Shown: positions 45,098 to 54,524, counted from the stretch's first letter. The stretch: DNA of 64,000 nucleotides from Sphingobacterium sp. ML3W (GCF_029542085.1 NZ_CP107036.1:620001-684000); one strand, 5' to 3'. Translations and numbers: made by a program. The notes: generated by a model not told the origin, from the sequence alone.

Positions 45098-45484
45098 TGT
45101 TTGTGCCACTTCAGGGCGCAACCTCATCGACTGATCGAAGCTTGCCTCAAGTTGCGATAGATCTCCACAATCGATATGCGTGGTCTATTCAAGAAGCTTA
45201 ATTTGAAATTAATAATGCTGCAAATAATCAATTATTTTGGACGGATATTAAGTCTTAATACCCAAATCATAAATGTATCTGGTATTCAGGATCATTACTT
45301 ACTATATTTATAAAGCTAATTAAAAGTGCATATTTAGGTTGCTGTAAAGGCTATGATTAAAATTGAGTAATGGTATTTTGTGGTTTAAGCCGTTACAAGG
45401 GATCTTATAGAGTACCACAAGACTCGGTCAGCATTTGTCAAAATATGCCAACTAAAAAAGAATAATAAAAACATTTCAAAACAG
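45098..45484. other. Gene-free stretch, 387 bp
   Basis: No coding frame, repeat or RNA structure I can support. Its right end should hold the promoter of the gene at 45485. Confidence 0.4.
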
Positions 45485-45850
45485 ATGAGTTACGATATTT
45501 CACTATACAGGATTGAAACAAAAGTAAGGGAGGAAAATGCTCATGATGCGGATTTTTTCGAAAAAGAGGAAAACCTAGTTCCTTTTACTGGACAACAGTT
45601 TCAAGAGCTTAAAGAGCGACTTTTAAGCTACAAATACAAGGTCACAGGAGAGGATGATCATGGTCTACATTTTAGCCATTCCGATGGCGATTTTGGCACA
45701 GCCTTATTAACAGGACATACCCTCTACTTTACAGCAAGCTGGAATGAAAACTCAATTTTTGAAGTAGGAATGGTCGCTTCAGAATTTACTGACAGTGGGG
45801 AATACGCAAAGTATGATTTCCAGCGTGGAGAATGGGAGGTATGGGAATGA
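45485..45850 (+). CDS. Hypothetical protein
   Basis: 121 residues, acidic and soluble, without signal peptide. It starts MSYDISLYRIETKVREENA and has FTGQQFQELKERLLSYKYKV, SHSDGDFGTALLTGHTLYFT and WNENSIFEVGMVASEF. The compact mixed fold, small size and acidic charge resemble the immunity proteins of polymorphic toxins, but no toxin is nearby and I recognise no family. Confidence 0.6.
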   Translation: MSYDISLYRIETKVREENAHDADFFEKEENLVPFTGQQFQELKERLLSYKYKVTGEDDHGLHFSHSDGDFGTALLTGHTLYFTASWNENSIFEVGMVASEFTDSGEYAKYDFQRGEWEVWE

Positions 45851-45867
45851 TCAAGCGTTCCCATAAA

Positions 45868-46200
45868 TTAATTTCTGTATTGCGTTAATGTCATACCTGT
45901 TTGTTTCTTAAAATAACGTGTCAAATACGAACTGTCTTCAAAATTGAGGCGGTAGGCAATCTCTTTAATGGATAAATCTGTGCTGCGTAGGAGAGCCTTT
46001 ATTTCTAATGTAACTTGTCTATCTATCAATCCTTTTGGGGAGTCATTCAAGAAATCTTTGATTATTTGTGATAAATAGAATGGGGTGATATTTAACTTGT
46101 TGGCATAAAATACGACACTGCGTTGCTCAGTACTTTAAATCTCAACAAGATTATGTGGTATTTTGATGTATCCCAATTCAATAAATGGAAACATATTATG
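45868..46200 (-). pseudogene. AraC-family regulator fragment
   Basis: The minus-strand frame from 46134 down to 45868 encodes most of an AraC DNA-binding domain: EQRSVVFYANKLNITPFYLS, then KGLIDRQVTLEIKALLRSTD, LSIKEIAYRLNFEDSSYLTR and YFKKQTGMTLTQYRN. Upstream, after an in-frame TAA at 46135-46137, the same frame continues with LLFGILNALHNMFPFIELGY, similar to the end of the AraC sensor domain. The rest of the sensor is gone and is overlain by the gene at 46231. The fragment has no proper start codon. Confidence 0.7.
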
Positions 46201-46230
46201 TAATGCATTTAATATCCCGAATAATAAACT

Positions 46231-46551
46231 ATGACAGCAAAAGACTTCCTTGCAAAGGAGATTGATAGATTAAACGAATTAATAGATCAACAGGTAAGTA
46301 AAACATCAAATTTACAGCTTCGAAATGAACTGATGGATGCTCTCTACTTGTTAACTGTTTTTGAAAAGCATCGGATCAACAAGAAAACAATTGAAACTAT
46401 TTTTGAATTGCCTAATGCCAATACAGGGTATTCTGAATACCGAATTATAAATGATTGTGAATCTGATAATCCTGATCATTGGATTGAAGTGAACATGGAC
46501 AATAAGCCAATTGTCTTGAATGATGGGGATATCATCATAAAAAAGAAGTAA
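46231..46551 (+). CDS. Hypothetical protein
   Basis: 106 residues. A helical N-terminal part (AKEIDRLNELIDQQVSK, ELMDALYLLTVFEKHR) is followed by a strand-rich end (YSEYRIINDCESDNPDHWIE, VLNDGDIIIKKK). No family recognised. It begins where the decayed AraC gene ends, on the other strand. Confidence 0.55.
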   Translation: MTAKDFLAKEIDRLNELIDQQVSKTSNLQLRNELMDALYLLTVFEKHRINKKTIETIFELPNANTGYSEYRIINDCESDNPDHWIEVNMDNKPIVLNDGDIIIKKK

Positions 46552-46645
46552 ATTTTAAGCCAATGATTTTTGAAAACCAAACTATAAAAATAAAAGCAAA
46601 CTATTTTAGCGGGAATAATCCCAACGATGATAATGCCATAAAAAT

Positions 46646-47653
46646 CTAGAGACCAGCTGTTCGATATTCTGTAGGTGTTTTGCCTGTCCATTTTTTAAAT
46701 GCCCGAACGAAGGCACTTGACTCAGCATAGCCCAAAATGGTTGAAATTTCTTTTACGGAAGAACTACTGTTTTGCATGTAATGGACAGCCAGTGACTTAC
46801 GCACCTCTTCAACAATTTGTACATAAGATGCTCCCTCATCTTTGAGTTTACGCTGTAAAGTCCTTACACTGACATTGAAATTTCCTGCTACCGCTTCTAT
46901 CGAGAGTGAGTAAAGGTAAGAGTTCGCTAGGAGGTAGTTAAATATTCTTTTGGAAAGATCGCCCGTTAACTCGTTTGGATTTTGCAATTTGTTCATTTGG
47001 TTAATGAGCAAAGTTTGCACCTCATAGTTGGCTGTAATGATCTGAAAGTCCAGATATTCTCTGGGAAATTCTACCGTATAATATTCTGCTTTTACTATTG
47101 GACATTTTAAAATTGTCTCATAGTCCATGTAGCGATCTTTCTGAAAGCTTGGTAGACCAACCTTCGTGGGTTTCAGCTTTTTAAGCAACAGCCCTTTCAA
47201 TTCATAAATTGTAAGCGCTATCAGGAAGTCTCCGAATTGTCTTTGGGTCATCTGGAAATGGTCAAAACCTGCATTTTTATGGTATTGGATGACACATGTT
47301 TTATGCCCCAGTTCTATTTCCATTGTGTAAAGATCCGTGACTACGTGCATCATCGATCGTATTTGTAGAAGAGCATCTTTCACGGTGCTGCTCGTTTGGA
47401 TAATTTGTCCGACAATATTCAGAGCCGCTAACTGCATTGTGGCTCCAAAATGCAAGCCTATCAGCTCATCTTTGGAAAACAGAACAATGTTCTTCCACAG
47501 ATTTTCCACCTGTTGATTGGAGATATCAAACCTGGAGCCGTTCATTAATTGGGCAATCGAAAACCCTGATAATGCAGTAATTTTAGCATCATCTAGCCCA
47601 CGCTCACCGCAAAAGGCAATTAAGGCTTGCAACATGGTCTGTCTATAATTCAT
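46646..47653 (-). CDS. AraC-family transcriptional regulator (Arabinose_bd/ArgR-like sensor)
   Basis: 335 residues. The N-terminal sensor (about 1-200) resembles PF12625 (Arabinose_bd; OruR/ArgR-like): LHFGATMQLAALNIVGQIIQ, FPREYLDFQIITANYEV. The C-terminal double helix-turn-helix has SIEAVAGNFNVSVRTLQRKL, SVKEISTILGYAESSAFVRA and FKKWTGKTPTEYR. It is divergent from the membrane/SnoaL gene pair at 47783, which is its likely target. Confidence 0.92.
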   Translation of the reverse strand: MNYRQTMLQALIAFCGERGLDDAKITALSGFSIAQLMNGSRFDISNQQVENLWKNIVLFSKDELIGLHFGATMQLAALNIVGQIIQTSSTVKDALLQIRSMMHVVTDLYTMEIELGHKTCVIQYHKNAGFDHFQMTQRQFGDFLIALTIYELKGLLLKKLKPTKVGLPSFQKDRYMDYETILKCPIVKAEYYTVEFPREYLDFQIITANYEVQTLLINQMNKLQNPNELTGDLSKRIFNYLLANSYLYSLSIEAVAGNFNVSVRTLQRKLKDEGASYVQIVEEVRKSLAVHYMQNSSSSVKEISTILGYAESSAFVRAFKKWTGKTPTEYRTAGL

Positions 47654-47782
47654 ATTGTAAATCTAATGATATGTTTTTACAGTTTGTATCTGATTGTCGC
47701 ATAATGTCAATACCCTGTCGCTTATAGATAATCTAATGCCATTCGTACTCCTGTACTTTTGAGTAACAAAAAGATAGAAATT

Positions 47783-48151
47783 ATGACACTTAAAAATGTA
47801 TTGCTGACCAATGCGATCAGCTCAGGAATGACCGGAATCTTATTAGCGACCATGCCTTCTTTATTTACACAACTATTTAAAACACCACACAGTAGCCTGT
47901 TTACCTTGATGGGAGGTTTCCTGATCGTGTTTTCTGTATTTGTACTGGCAACGGCTATGAAAAAAATTATCCCGAAAAGTTGGACCAAATTTATCATTAC
48001 GCTCGATATCATATGGGTTATCGCTAGCGTTATTACTGTCACTACCTTGTTTTATACAATCAGTATTATAGGTTCTGTTATGATCCTCGCTGTTGCCGCA
48101 TGGGTTGGAATAATGGCTTATTTGCAGAACAGAAATCTAAACACTATTTGA
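47783..48151 (+). CDS. Small four-helix membrane protein
   Basis: 122 residues from ATG 47783. Four hydrophobic segments: NAISSGMTGILLATMPSLF, LFTLMGGFLIVFSVFVLATA, FIITLDIIWVIASVITVTTL and IIGSVMILAVAAWVGIMAYL. No named family, although it resembles the many small membrane proteins annotated as hypothetical beside AraC genes. One base separates its stop from the next gene. Confidence 0.72.
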   Translation: MTLKNVLLTNAISSGMTGILLATMPSLFTQLFKTPHSSLFTLMGGFLIVFSVFVLATAMKKIIPKSWTKFIITLDIIWVIASVITVTTLFYTISIIGSVMILAVAAWVGIMAYLQNRNLNTI

Positions 48152-48152
48152 G

Positions 48153-48548
48153 ATGGAAAATATTAATGCTTTTGTGGATATCTTCCTAGCTTGCTTGCAG
48201 CGGCGAGAACTGAAAAACCTGGTTGATCTTTTTGCTGAAGAGTTTTACCTGGAAATTCCGGGCAATACAGTAAAGATAAAATGGCTGGGATCGAGAAGGT
48301 CGAAACCGGAGGTGGAACAACTTTTTAAGTTACTGTGGTCAGCTGTAGAGCCTTTAACGGCTGCAATACAGACAGTATTGACCAACGAAGATCAGGCTAT
48401 TATAAAAGGGAATTTTACCTCCAAGATGTTGGAAACAGGAAGGTTGGTCAGTTCTGTATTCTTTATTCACTTGAGGATACACAACCATAAAATTATCGAA
48501 TATACACTGTTGGAAGACAGTTATGCAGTCTCGGAAGCTTTGCGATAG
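48153..48548 (+). CDS. SnoaL/NTF2-like protein
   Basis: 131 residues with the cone-shaped NTF2 pattern: three N-terminal helices (INAFVDIFLACLQRRELKNL, DLFAEEFYLEIPG) and a curved sheet (AIIKGNFTSKMLETGRLVSS, FFIHLRIHNHKIIEYTLLED). SnoaL-like proteins are small isomerases, cyclases or binding proteins. It is co-transcribed with the membrane protein and probably under control of the divergent AraC regulator. Confidence 0.85.
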   Translation: MENINAFVDIFLACLQRRELKNLVDLFAEEFYLEIPGNTVKIKWLGSRRSKPEVEQLFKLLWSAVEPLTAAIQTVLTNEDQAIIKGNFTSKMLETGRLVSSVFFIHLRIHNHKIIEYTLLEDSYAVSEALR

Positions 48549-48785
48549 AAATTTAGTCCACTTGGTTGTCCCCCTGCTTTTATTATTATATCATGGTAAC
48601 ACAAAAATAGCAGGACTCCAAAGCTACGGATATAAATGGTGAATATTTCTAACCGAGCATTCAGCTGGAAAATGCTAAAGAAAGAGACGTTCATCGTTTT
48701 GAAAAGAATTAGGACACGAGATTCTCAGTGTGATAGGCGGTTTCATGTGTTCTAATTCTTTTTATTTACTTAACTTTGGATATAC

Positions 48786-50234
48786 ATGAACCTACTAAAA
48801 TCTATTAATAATAAGAAGGTAGCTGCAGCTGTTTTCTTATTGGCTATCTCAGGAACCGCATTTGCTCAAAATAGGGAGACAAGACCCAATATTGTTTTTA
48901 TTATGGCGGATGACCTCGGTTATGGAGACCTTGGTGTATACGGTCAGAAAAAGATTGAAACCAAGCATATAGATTCACTAGCCAATAAGGGAATGAAGTT
49001 TGAGAACTTTTATGCTGGTACCTCTGTCTGTGCGCCTTCGCGTTCTTCTCTAATGACAGGACAACATACTGGACATACCTATGTAAGAGGAAATAAAGAA
49101 ATCGAACCAGAGGGACAACAACCGTTGGCAGACTCGGTACAGACAATCGCTATGTTGTTGCAGAAGGCGGGCTATGCGACAGGTGCTTTCGGAAAATGGG
49201 GTTTAGGGATGGTTAATACTTCTGGGGCACCGGATCAGAAAGGATTTTACGAGTTTTATGGTTACAATTGCCAACGTCAATCCCACCGTTATTATCCTAC
49301 TCACCTTTGGCATAATAAAGAGCGAATTGAGCTTGATGGTAATGGATTATTGGCCAAAGGTCAATATGCACCAGCATTGATCCAAGAGAAAACTCTTGCC
49401 TTTATTGATGCGAATAAAGACAAACCTTTCTTTCTCTTTGTACCTACCGTACTTCCCCATGCCGAACTTTCTGGTCCAGAAGATGAATATTACCAGCGAT
49501 ATGCCAATTCATTTGATGAAAAACCACATAAAGGAAATGATTACGGACCAAAGGCAACAGTTCCGGGTTATGCTGGTGTAGAGAAACCGCATGCAATGTA
49601 TGCCAGCATGGTAAGTCGTATGGATGCTTATGTAGGTCAGATCGTAGAAAAACTACGTCAAAACAAATTGCTTGACAATACCGTAATCATATTTACAAGT
49701 GACAACGGTTCACATAAAGAAGGGGGAGCAGATCCTAATTTTTTCAATAGTTCTGGAGGTTTGCGTGGAAATAAGCGCGATTTGTATGAAGGAGGCGTCA
49801 GGACTCCGTTCATTGCCTATTGGCCGGGAAAAATAGCTGAAGGAAAGACATCAAACTATCTGGGTGCATTTTGGGATATTATGCCGACGATGGTAGAACT
49901 TGCTAAGGCGGATAAACCCAGATATACAGATGGGATTTCTTTTGTTCCTACTTTATTGGGACGCAACAAACAACAAAAGCAACATAATTATCTTTATTGG
50001 GAATTCCATGAAGATGGTGGACGTCAAGCCTTACGAAAAGGTGACTGGAAACTCATTTTGCAGAAAGTAATTACTGGTACTCCGACTAAGGAACTGTACA
50101 ACCTCAAACAAGATCCAAAAGAACAGAACAATGTCGCGAATAGCAATCCGAAAAAAGTACAGGAATTGCAACGCTTGATTGAGAAAGCGCATGTGGAGAG
50201 TGCTATCTTCCCGTTGACCAATAATGCGAAATAA
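48786..50234 (+). CDS. Secreted type I sulfatase
   Basis: 482 residues with a signal peptide ending GTAFAQ. The metal-binding start is NIVFIMADDLGYGDLGVYG. The sulfatase signature is CAPSRSSLMTG: Cys82 in the C-x-P-S-R motif would become formylglycine. GAFGKWGLG, HAELSGPEDEYY and VIIFTSDNGSHKEGGADPNF supply further active-site residues. It cleaves a sulfate ester in the periplasm or outside the cell. It needs an anaerobic- or FGE-type maturing enzyme, none of which is in this window. A strong terminator follows. Confidence 0.96.
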   Translation: MNLLKSINNKKVAAAVFLLAISGTAFAQNRETRPNIVFIMADDLGYGDLGVYGQKKIETKHIDSLANKGMKFENFYAGTSVCAPSRSSLMTGQHTGHTYVRGNKEIEPEGQQPLADSVQTIAMLLQKAGYATGAFGKWGLGMVNTSGAPDQKGFYEFYGYNCQRQSHRYYPTHLWHNKERIELDGNGLLAKGQYAPALIQEKTLAFIDANKDKPFFLFVPTVLPHAELSGPEDEYYQRYANSFDEKPHKGNDYGPKATVPGYAGVEKPHAMYASMVSRMDAYVGQIVEKLRQNKLLDNTVIIFTSDNGSHKEGGADPNFFNSSGGLRGNKRDLYEGGVRTPFIAYWPGKIAEGKTSNYLGAFWDIMPTMVELAKADKPRYTDGISFVPTLLGRNKQQKQHNYLYWEFHEDGGRQALRKGDWKLILQKVITGTPTKELYNLKQDPKEQNNVANSNPKKVQELQRLIEKAHVESAIFPLTNNAK

Positions 50235-50275
50235 AATGTAAGTCATTTACAAAAGATTTGGCAAACCGAATAAAT

Positions 50276-50304
50276 ATGGCCGCTTGGGACACCCAAGCGG
50301 CCAT
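50276..50304. terminator. Terminator between sulfatase and butanediol dehydrogenase genes
   Basis: Thirteen-base GC-rich arms ATGGCCGCTTGGG/CCCAAGCGGCCAT around ACA, followed by TATTTA. It lies between convergent genes. Confidence 0.8.
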
Positions 50305-50367
50305 TATTTATAGCTGTCATATTATTTTTTCGATACATCGCTTATTATTGTCTGTATCCTGACGGCG

Positions 50368-51435
50368 TTAATTTTTCTGTATATCAATTAAGATTTTGAC
50401 TTCAGTGGGATCATTAACCAGAGCTTCAAATCCTTCTGAAACGATATTGTCTAAGCTTATTTTGCGTGTCACAAGTTTTTCTACGGGCATACGTCCACTA
50501 TCGATAAGCGCGATAACCTGTGGAAAGATATTACGATAGGCGATAATACCTTTAATTGTGATTTCCCGCAGCACCTGATCCAGTGCATTGGTAGTTACAG
50601 GTTTGCCAAAAAGTGCAACTAAAACAGCCGTTCCACCATTTTTTAAACTATCAATTCCAGTTGTATAGGAGTCTTGTACACCAGCGCAATCTAGAAATAC
50701 ATCCACTCCAAGCTCCGTGATGGACTTAATTTTTTGTAGTATACCTTCTTCTTTTGCATTGATGATATGGGTAGCACCGATGGCTTTAGCCTTCTCCAAA
50801 CGCTTGTCTGCGATATCAGTCACAATAACTGTTGTTGCACCTGCGGCAAGTGCAGCCTGAAGACATAGTAAACCTATCGGACCAGCGCCAGAAACTAATA
50901 CAGTCTCTCCGATTTTAAGTCCACTTTGCAGCACTGCATAAACTGCTACAGCAGCAGGTTCCACCAATGCCCCCTTTTCGAACGACATGCTATCTGGTAT
51001 TTTGTGTACCATATAGTCTTCGACGACAACATACGGCGCAAATCCACCATTGCTGGATAGACCTACAAATCCCAAAGGTTCAGATAAATTATATGCGCCA
51101 TTTGCGATAAAAGGACTATCAAAGTTCTTAAAAATCGGTTCTACGACCACACGGTCACCTACTTTTAAATGATGGACGCCTTCGCCAATCGCATCTATTA
51201 TTCCTGAAAACTCATGCCCCAATGTAGTGGTTCCTTGATGCCCATTTAGTGGATAAGGTCGATCTACTGGGATTAATTGGGGACCGTGTACATATTCATG
51301 TAGATCAGATCCACAGATTCCTGCGAAATGAACAGCTATTTTAACTTGACCAGTCCTCGGCTCAGGGATTTCTGTTGATTCTACTCTGATATCTTTTGCA
51401 GCATACCAACGTGCGGCTTTCATTGTATTCGTCAT
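50368..51435 (-). CDS. 2,3-butanediol dehydrogenase-like zinc alcohol dehydrogenase
   Basis: 355 residues. The catalytic zinc ligands are in AGICGSDLHEY and LGHEFSGII. The lobe that holds four cysteines in many alcohol dehydrogenases instead reads EPIFKNFDSPFIANGAYNLS, without cysteines, as I recall for Bacillus BdhA-type enzymes. VLVSGAGPIGLLCLQAALAA binds NAD, with Asp in VIVTDIADKR favouring NAD over NADP. The ATG at 51435 follows an unusual strong AGGAG. It should interconvert 2,3-butanediol and acetoin or a similar diol. Confidence 0.92.
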   Translation of the reverse strand: MTNTMKAARWYAAKDIRVESTEIPEPRTGQVKIAVHFAGICGSDLHEYVHGPQLIPVDRPYPLNGHQGTTTLGHEFSGIIDAIGEGVHHLKVGDRVVVEPIFKNFDSPFIANGAYNLSEPLGFVGLSSNGGFAPYVVVEDYMVHKIPDSMSFEKGALVEPAAVAVYAVLQSGLKIGETVLVSGAGPIGLLCLQAALAAGATTVIVTDIADKRLEKAKAIGATHIINAKEEGILQKIKSITELGVDVFLDCAGVQDSYTTGIDSLKNGGTAVLVALFGKPVTTNALDQVLREITIKGIIAYRNIFPQVIALIDSGRMPVEKLVTRKISLDNIVSEGFEALVNDPTEVKILIDIQKN

Positions 51436-51552
51436 GTTATCTCCTTTTTTGAATATAATCTAAGATAGGAAGAATGATTCGCGATTATGGTGATCCATAT
51501 CTCAAACGTAAATGAGATGGATCATTTTAGTCGAAAATTAGCGGAGGAGATC

Positions 51553-51876
51553 CTATAATTCAAAATGGCGATCATGATTCGTATTCCGAAGATTTATTAA
51601 CGAGCTGTTGCAATAGGTTGCTGCTTCAAATTCGCTGATGCTGACTGAAAGGAAAAAAGTCGAAGGAAGCAATTTCTTCAGTCGGGCAGTGATTGTTTTT
51701 GAGAAATTAGTCTTATTGCTTCCAAGTTTATAATAGTGGAAAGACTGAATTCTAACCTTTATGTCATTGTTAGCAAAAATTCCTGTAGCGTCTGCTGTAT
51801 CGTATACGGCGGCCATGAGTTCATCAGTTATTATTTGAAGAATACATTGTGAACATTCTATAATAAAATGAGGCAT
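51553..51876 (-). CDS. 5-carboxymethyl-2-hydroxymuconate isomerase-like tautomerase, probably with an internal in-frame deletion
   Basis: 107 residues from ATG 51876, shorter than the usual 125 or so. MPHFIIECSQCILQ keeps the catalytic proline as residue 2 of the precursor. DIKVRIQSFHYYKLGSNKTN and then SKTITARLKKLLPSTFFLSV, SISEFEAATYCNSSL are the family's first and last parts. The middle segment expected between KTNF and SKTIT (family pattern 'h.....i..GRt..qk..L') is absent, about 20 residues, without shifting the frame. The fold may be compromised; it is either a recent deletion allele or a variant subfamily. It lies 117 bp upstream of the dehydrogenase gene on the same strand. Confidence 0.75.
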   Translation of the reverse strand: MPHFIIECSQCILQIITDELMAAVYDTADATGIFANNDIKVRIQSFHYYKLGSNKTNFSKTITARLKKLLPSTFFLSVSISEFEAATYCNSSLINLRNTNHDRHFEL

Positions 51877-52180
51877 AAACAATATTATCTGTTTTATACC
51901 TAACAGTAGGGGTACGAAGTTGTTTATCAGGATTTTATTGTCTCTAAAAGTTGATCATCAATTTCGTTTACCCCTATGTTGCAGGGCTGATACTTTACGG
52001 AAAATGAATTTTAGATGTTAGTTGGGGGATAGAGGAAAATCATAATTTCTAAAAGGAAGATCCGTATGAACAGAATTTTCATCTCTATCCATCTGTTTTC
52101 ATACCTCCCGTTTTAAAGGGGGGATGAAAACAGGTGAAGTGTATTCAGTATGGGCTCTGTATTGAACGATTTAGTTCATC
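51877..52180. other. Gene-free stretch, 304 bp, with a long hairpin
   Basis: The only feature I can support is the imperfect inverted repeat at 52093-52133. Confidence 0.45.
52093..52133. repeat. Imperfect 16-17 bp inverted repeat
   Basis: CTGTTTTCATACCTCCC (52093-52109) and GGGGGGATGAAAACAG (52118-52133) pair with one bulge and leave an 8-nt loop. No T run follows on either strand. It lies downstream of the small gene at 52181, so it may protect or end its mRNA. Confidence 0.5.
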
Positions 52181-52417
52181 TTAATCATTGTCATGATTTT
52201 CAGTAGCATATGAAAACTTAATTGATTTTTGTGGATAAGTTTCCATACTCATACGGCTGGTATTTTTGATGATACTTTTTAAGCTGACCCGATCACCCAA
52301 TTTAAAATAAGCTTCTACAGTTTGATAATCCAATAGATAAGGGCCACAAAAGTAATTTCCATTGGTATCTTTTTCTATGGTTCCCTGATAAAGTCCCGCT
52401 TTTGTTTCTTTTGGCAT
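52181..52417 (-). CDS. Hypothetical small protein
   Basis: 78 residues. It begins MPKETKAGLYQGTIEKDTNG and contains YFCGPYLLDYQTVEAYFKLG, a pattern of short beta strands, then a polar tail. No family recognised. The clean ATG and the strand-rich middle speak for a real gene. Confidence 0.5.
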   Translation of the reverse strand: MPKETKAGLYQGTIEKDTNGNYFCGPYLLDYQTVEAYFKLGDRVSLKSIIKNTSRMSMETYPQKSIKFSYATENHDND

Positions 52418-52529
52418 ATGTGTTTAATTTGGAAACAAAGGTAGGAAGAGTAATTGGCAATTCGGTGTCAATTGTCATATTCCTTTCGCAACGGTCAATA
52501 TTTTTAGCCAATAATGGCATTATCGTCAT

Positions 52530-53417
52530 TTATTTAGCAAGTTGGTTTGATTTTAATATCTTGCTAATCCATTTCAGATAAACTTTGTTTTTCGAGAAGT
52601 CATTATGCCCTTCATTGTTTAATGTGATGAAACGATCTGAGCTTTTTAACAGTTTGAAAAGTTTCGTAGAGGAACCATAGTAGACAGCCTTATCACTGCT
52701 GCCGTGGAAAATAATAATCGGACATTTTACCTTCTTCAAATGGGATGCATTATCAAAACTGAAGGGAATATTCGTGGTGTCTAATTCAGGAGCGACATCT
52801 TTTACCCAGTCTGCTATATTGTAATATGGGGCCTGTAAGATCAGCAGGTTAGGCTGGTTGTTGGCTGCAATATTAGAGACTAGGGCACTACCCATTGATT
52901 GGCCCAATACGATAATGTTATGTTCAGAATAGATTGTCTTTAGTTTGTTGTAGACAATTTGAACATCATTATACAGCATACTTTCATCGGTAACTTTACC
53001 TTGGCTTTTGCCATACCCACGATAGTCAAGCATAAAGATATCATAACCATTCGCTGCGTATATAGGAGCAATTTTACCCCAGGTGTCTAGGGCCCCATTG
53101 CTTCCATGTAAATAGAAGATCAGACCTTTGGGCATTTTGGCTTTAAATAATAGTCCATTCAGAACAATACTATCCTTTATCAGAATGTATTTCTCTTCAA
53201 ACGGGGTATCAAAATTGAAAGCTAAATTTTCGATCTTTTTACCTGGAAATAATTGTTCGGTCAGCAAAGTATTCCATTCTTCTTTCGTCCACGATTTTTT
53301 ATCCTGACCATTACAGATGGAGGGGAAAATCATCGTAGTAAGGAACAGGCATATTACCCAAACAGATAACTGTTTGGCCCATATTTCCGCTGATGATATA
53401 TTGATATCCGATTTCAT
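52530..53417 (-). CDS. Alpha/beta hydrolase (serine aminopeptidase S33 type)
   Basis: 295 residues with an N-terminal hydrophobic segment (LSVWVICLFLTTMIFPSICN) that acts as signal or anchor. FYLHGSNGALDTWG gives the oxyanion site. The nucleophile is in VLGQSMGSALVSN, the acid in FHGSSDKAVYYGS and the His in NNEGHNDF. It matches the BEM46-like group of membrane-associated hydrolases. Substrate unknown. Confidence 0.9.
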   Translation of the reverse strand: MKSDINISSAEIWAKQLSVWVICLFLTTMIFPSICNGQDKKSWTKEEWNTLLTEQLFPGKKIENLAFNFDTPFEEKYILIKDSIVLNGLLFKAKMPKGLIFYLHGSNGALDTWGKIAPIYAANGYDIFMLDYRGYGKSQGKVTDESMLYNDVQIVYNKLKTIYSEHNIIVLGQSMGSALVSNIAANNQPNLLILQAPYYNIADWVKDVAPELDTTNIPFSFDNASHLKKVKCPIIIFHGSSDKAVYYGSSTKLFKLLKSSDRFITLNNEGHNDFSKNKVYLKWISKILKSNQLAK

Positions 53418-53553
53418 TGCTTTGTTAGTTTGTTAATTGGGTGTTCTTTCTAAGTTATTACTAATATCTCGAAATGAGATTTGCCGCCGTGCGATCTCAA
53501 TTTTTGGCCACCAGGATATATCACCGGACAACTTTACAAGAAATCCGGTGATT

Positions 53554-54198
53554 TTATTTATTAAGTTTTGCAACCTGAATGGCGATGAACTTTGGTAAAT
53601 AGTTTGGAGTACAATTTTTAGCCACCATTTCGTTTTTATAAAGTCCTGTTTGCTCTCCGATATTTATACATCTTTTTCGGAAAGTTTCCTGAAAAATACC
53701 GATTTGAGCGGCAGTAAAATTCATCGCCCACTGGACTTCAGATACTTCATTTTCAATTCGGGTTTCAATCTTAGAAAGCAATTCCTCGCTATTGGGCGGC
53801 GGCGTTTGTCCCGCCCATCGCAATCGGGCTTGATGGTACCAAAAAGTACGTCTTTGAAGGGGAGATGTACTGTTTTCCCAACTTTCCATTAATACAATTG
53901 TCCGTTTGTCCTTGGTAAGTTGATTCGCCATAAGCCAATCAATTAGCTGCAGTTTTTCGTCTTGCTGATGTTGTTCGATATCACTGACCAACCTGTCAAT
54001 AATTTCTTTAAAAAGTAATTTCTTGTCCATCAGCAAGATCGCCAATTGTCGGGCAAGATAGTGTGTTGTAGACCATAGTTCCATGGCTAGTTCGTGGTCT
54101 TTTTTTATAACGTTAGCAATTTTACGCAAGTCACCAAGTTTGGTCTTCTTGTCGCTAATTTGCGTGATAATATTTTCTGCTGTCGATGATAGTTTCAT
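53554..54198 (-). CDS. AlkD-like DNA alkylation repair protein
   Basis: 214 residues, all-helical HEAT-like. Conserved family pieces: DHELAMELWSTTHYLARQLA, IDWLMANQLTKDKRT, RRTFWYHQARLRWAGQTPPP, VQWAMNFTAAQIGI and KNCTPNYLPKFI. AlkD removes N3- and N7-alkylated purines without base flipping. The gene is not linked to the oxygenase/Ada pair at 30.7 kb. It could be part of the same stress response. Confidence 0.9.
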   Translation of the reverse strand: MKLSSTAENIITQISDKKTKLGDLRKIANVIKKDHELAMELWSTTHYLARQLAILLMDKKLLFKEIIDRLVSDIEQHQQDEKLQLIDWLMANQLTKDKRTIVLMESWENSTSPLQRRTFWYHQARLRWAGQTPPPNSEELLSKIETRIENEVSEVQWAMNFTAAQIGIFQETFRKRCINIGEQTGLYKNEMVAKNCTPNYLPKFIAIQVAKLNK

Positions 54199-54524
54199 AA
54201 TTGTTTTCCAATAGTTAACAGGTGTATGACACTTACTTACTCATTGTCACTTTCCTGTATGGAGTGCATCTTATGATATTTATGCGCTGATCAAGCGTTA
54301 TCATATGGTGAATTTACTGATTTTTTAACCATTTAAAACTGAATCGGTTTTTCATTACCGATAACAAGGTAAAATATAGTCGGTATAAATTATTATTCTA
54401 TTTTTGTTTGGCAACCTCGTATATCTTGATTAAAAGACAAGATCCTGCATTGTTTGGTTATAAGCCAAGGAGTTGAGGAGGTCGTACAACAAGATGGCAA
54501 TACTTTTGACGTTATATTTGAATA
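54199..54524. other. Gene-free stretch, 326 bp
   Basis: Divergent intergenic region. A -7-like TATATTTG at 54513-54520 ends four bases before ATG 54525, so that gene may have a very short leader. Nothing else is seen. Confidence 0.4.
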
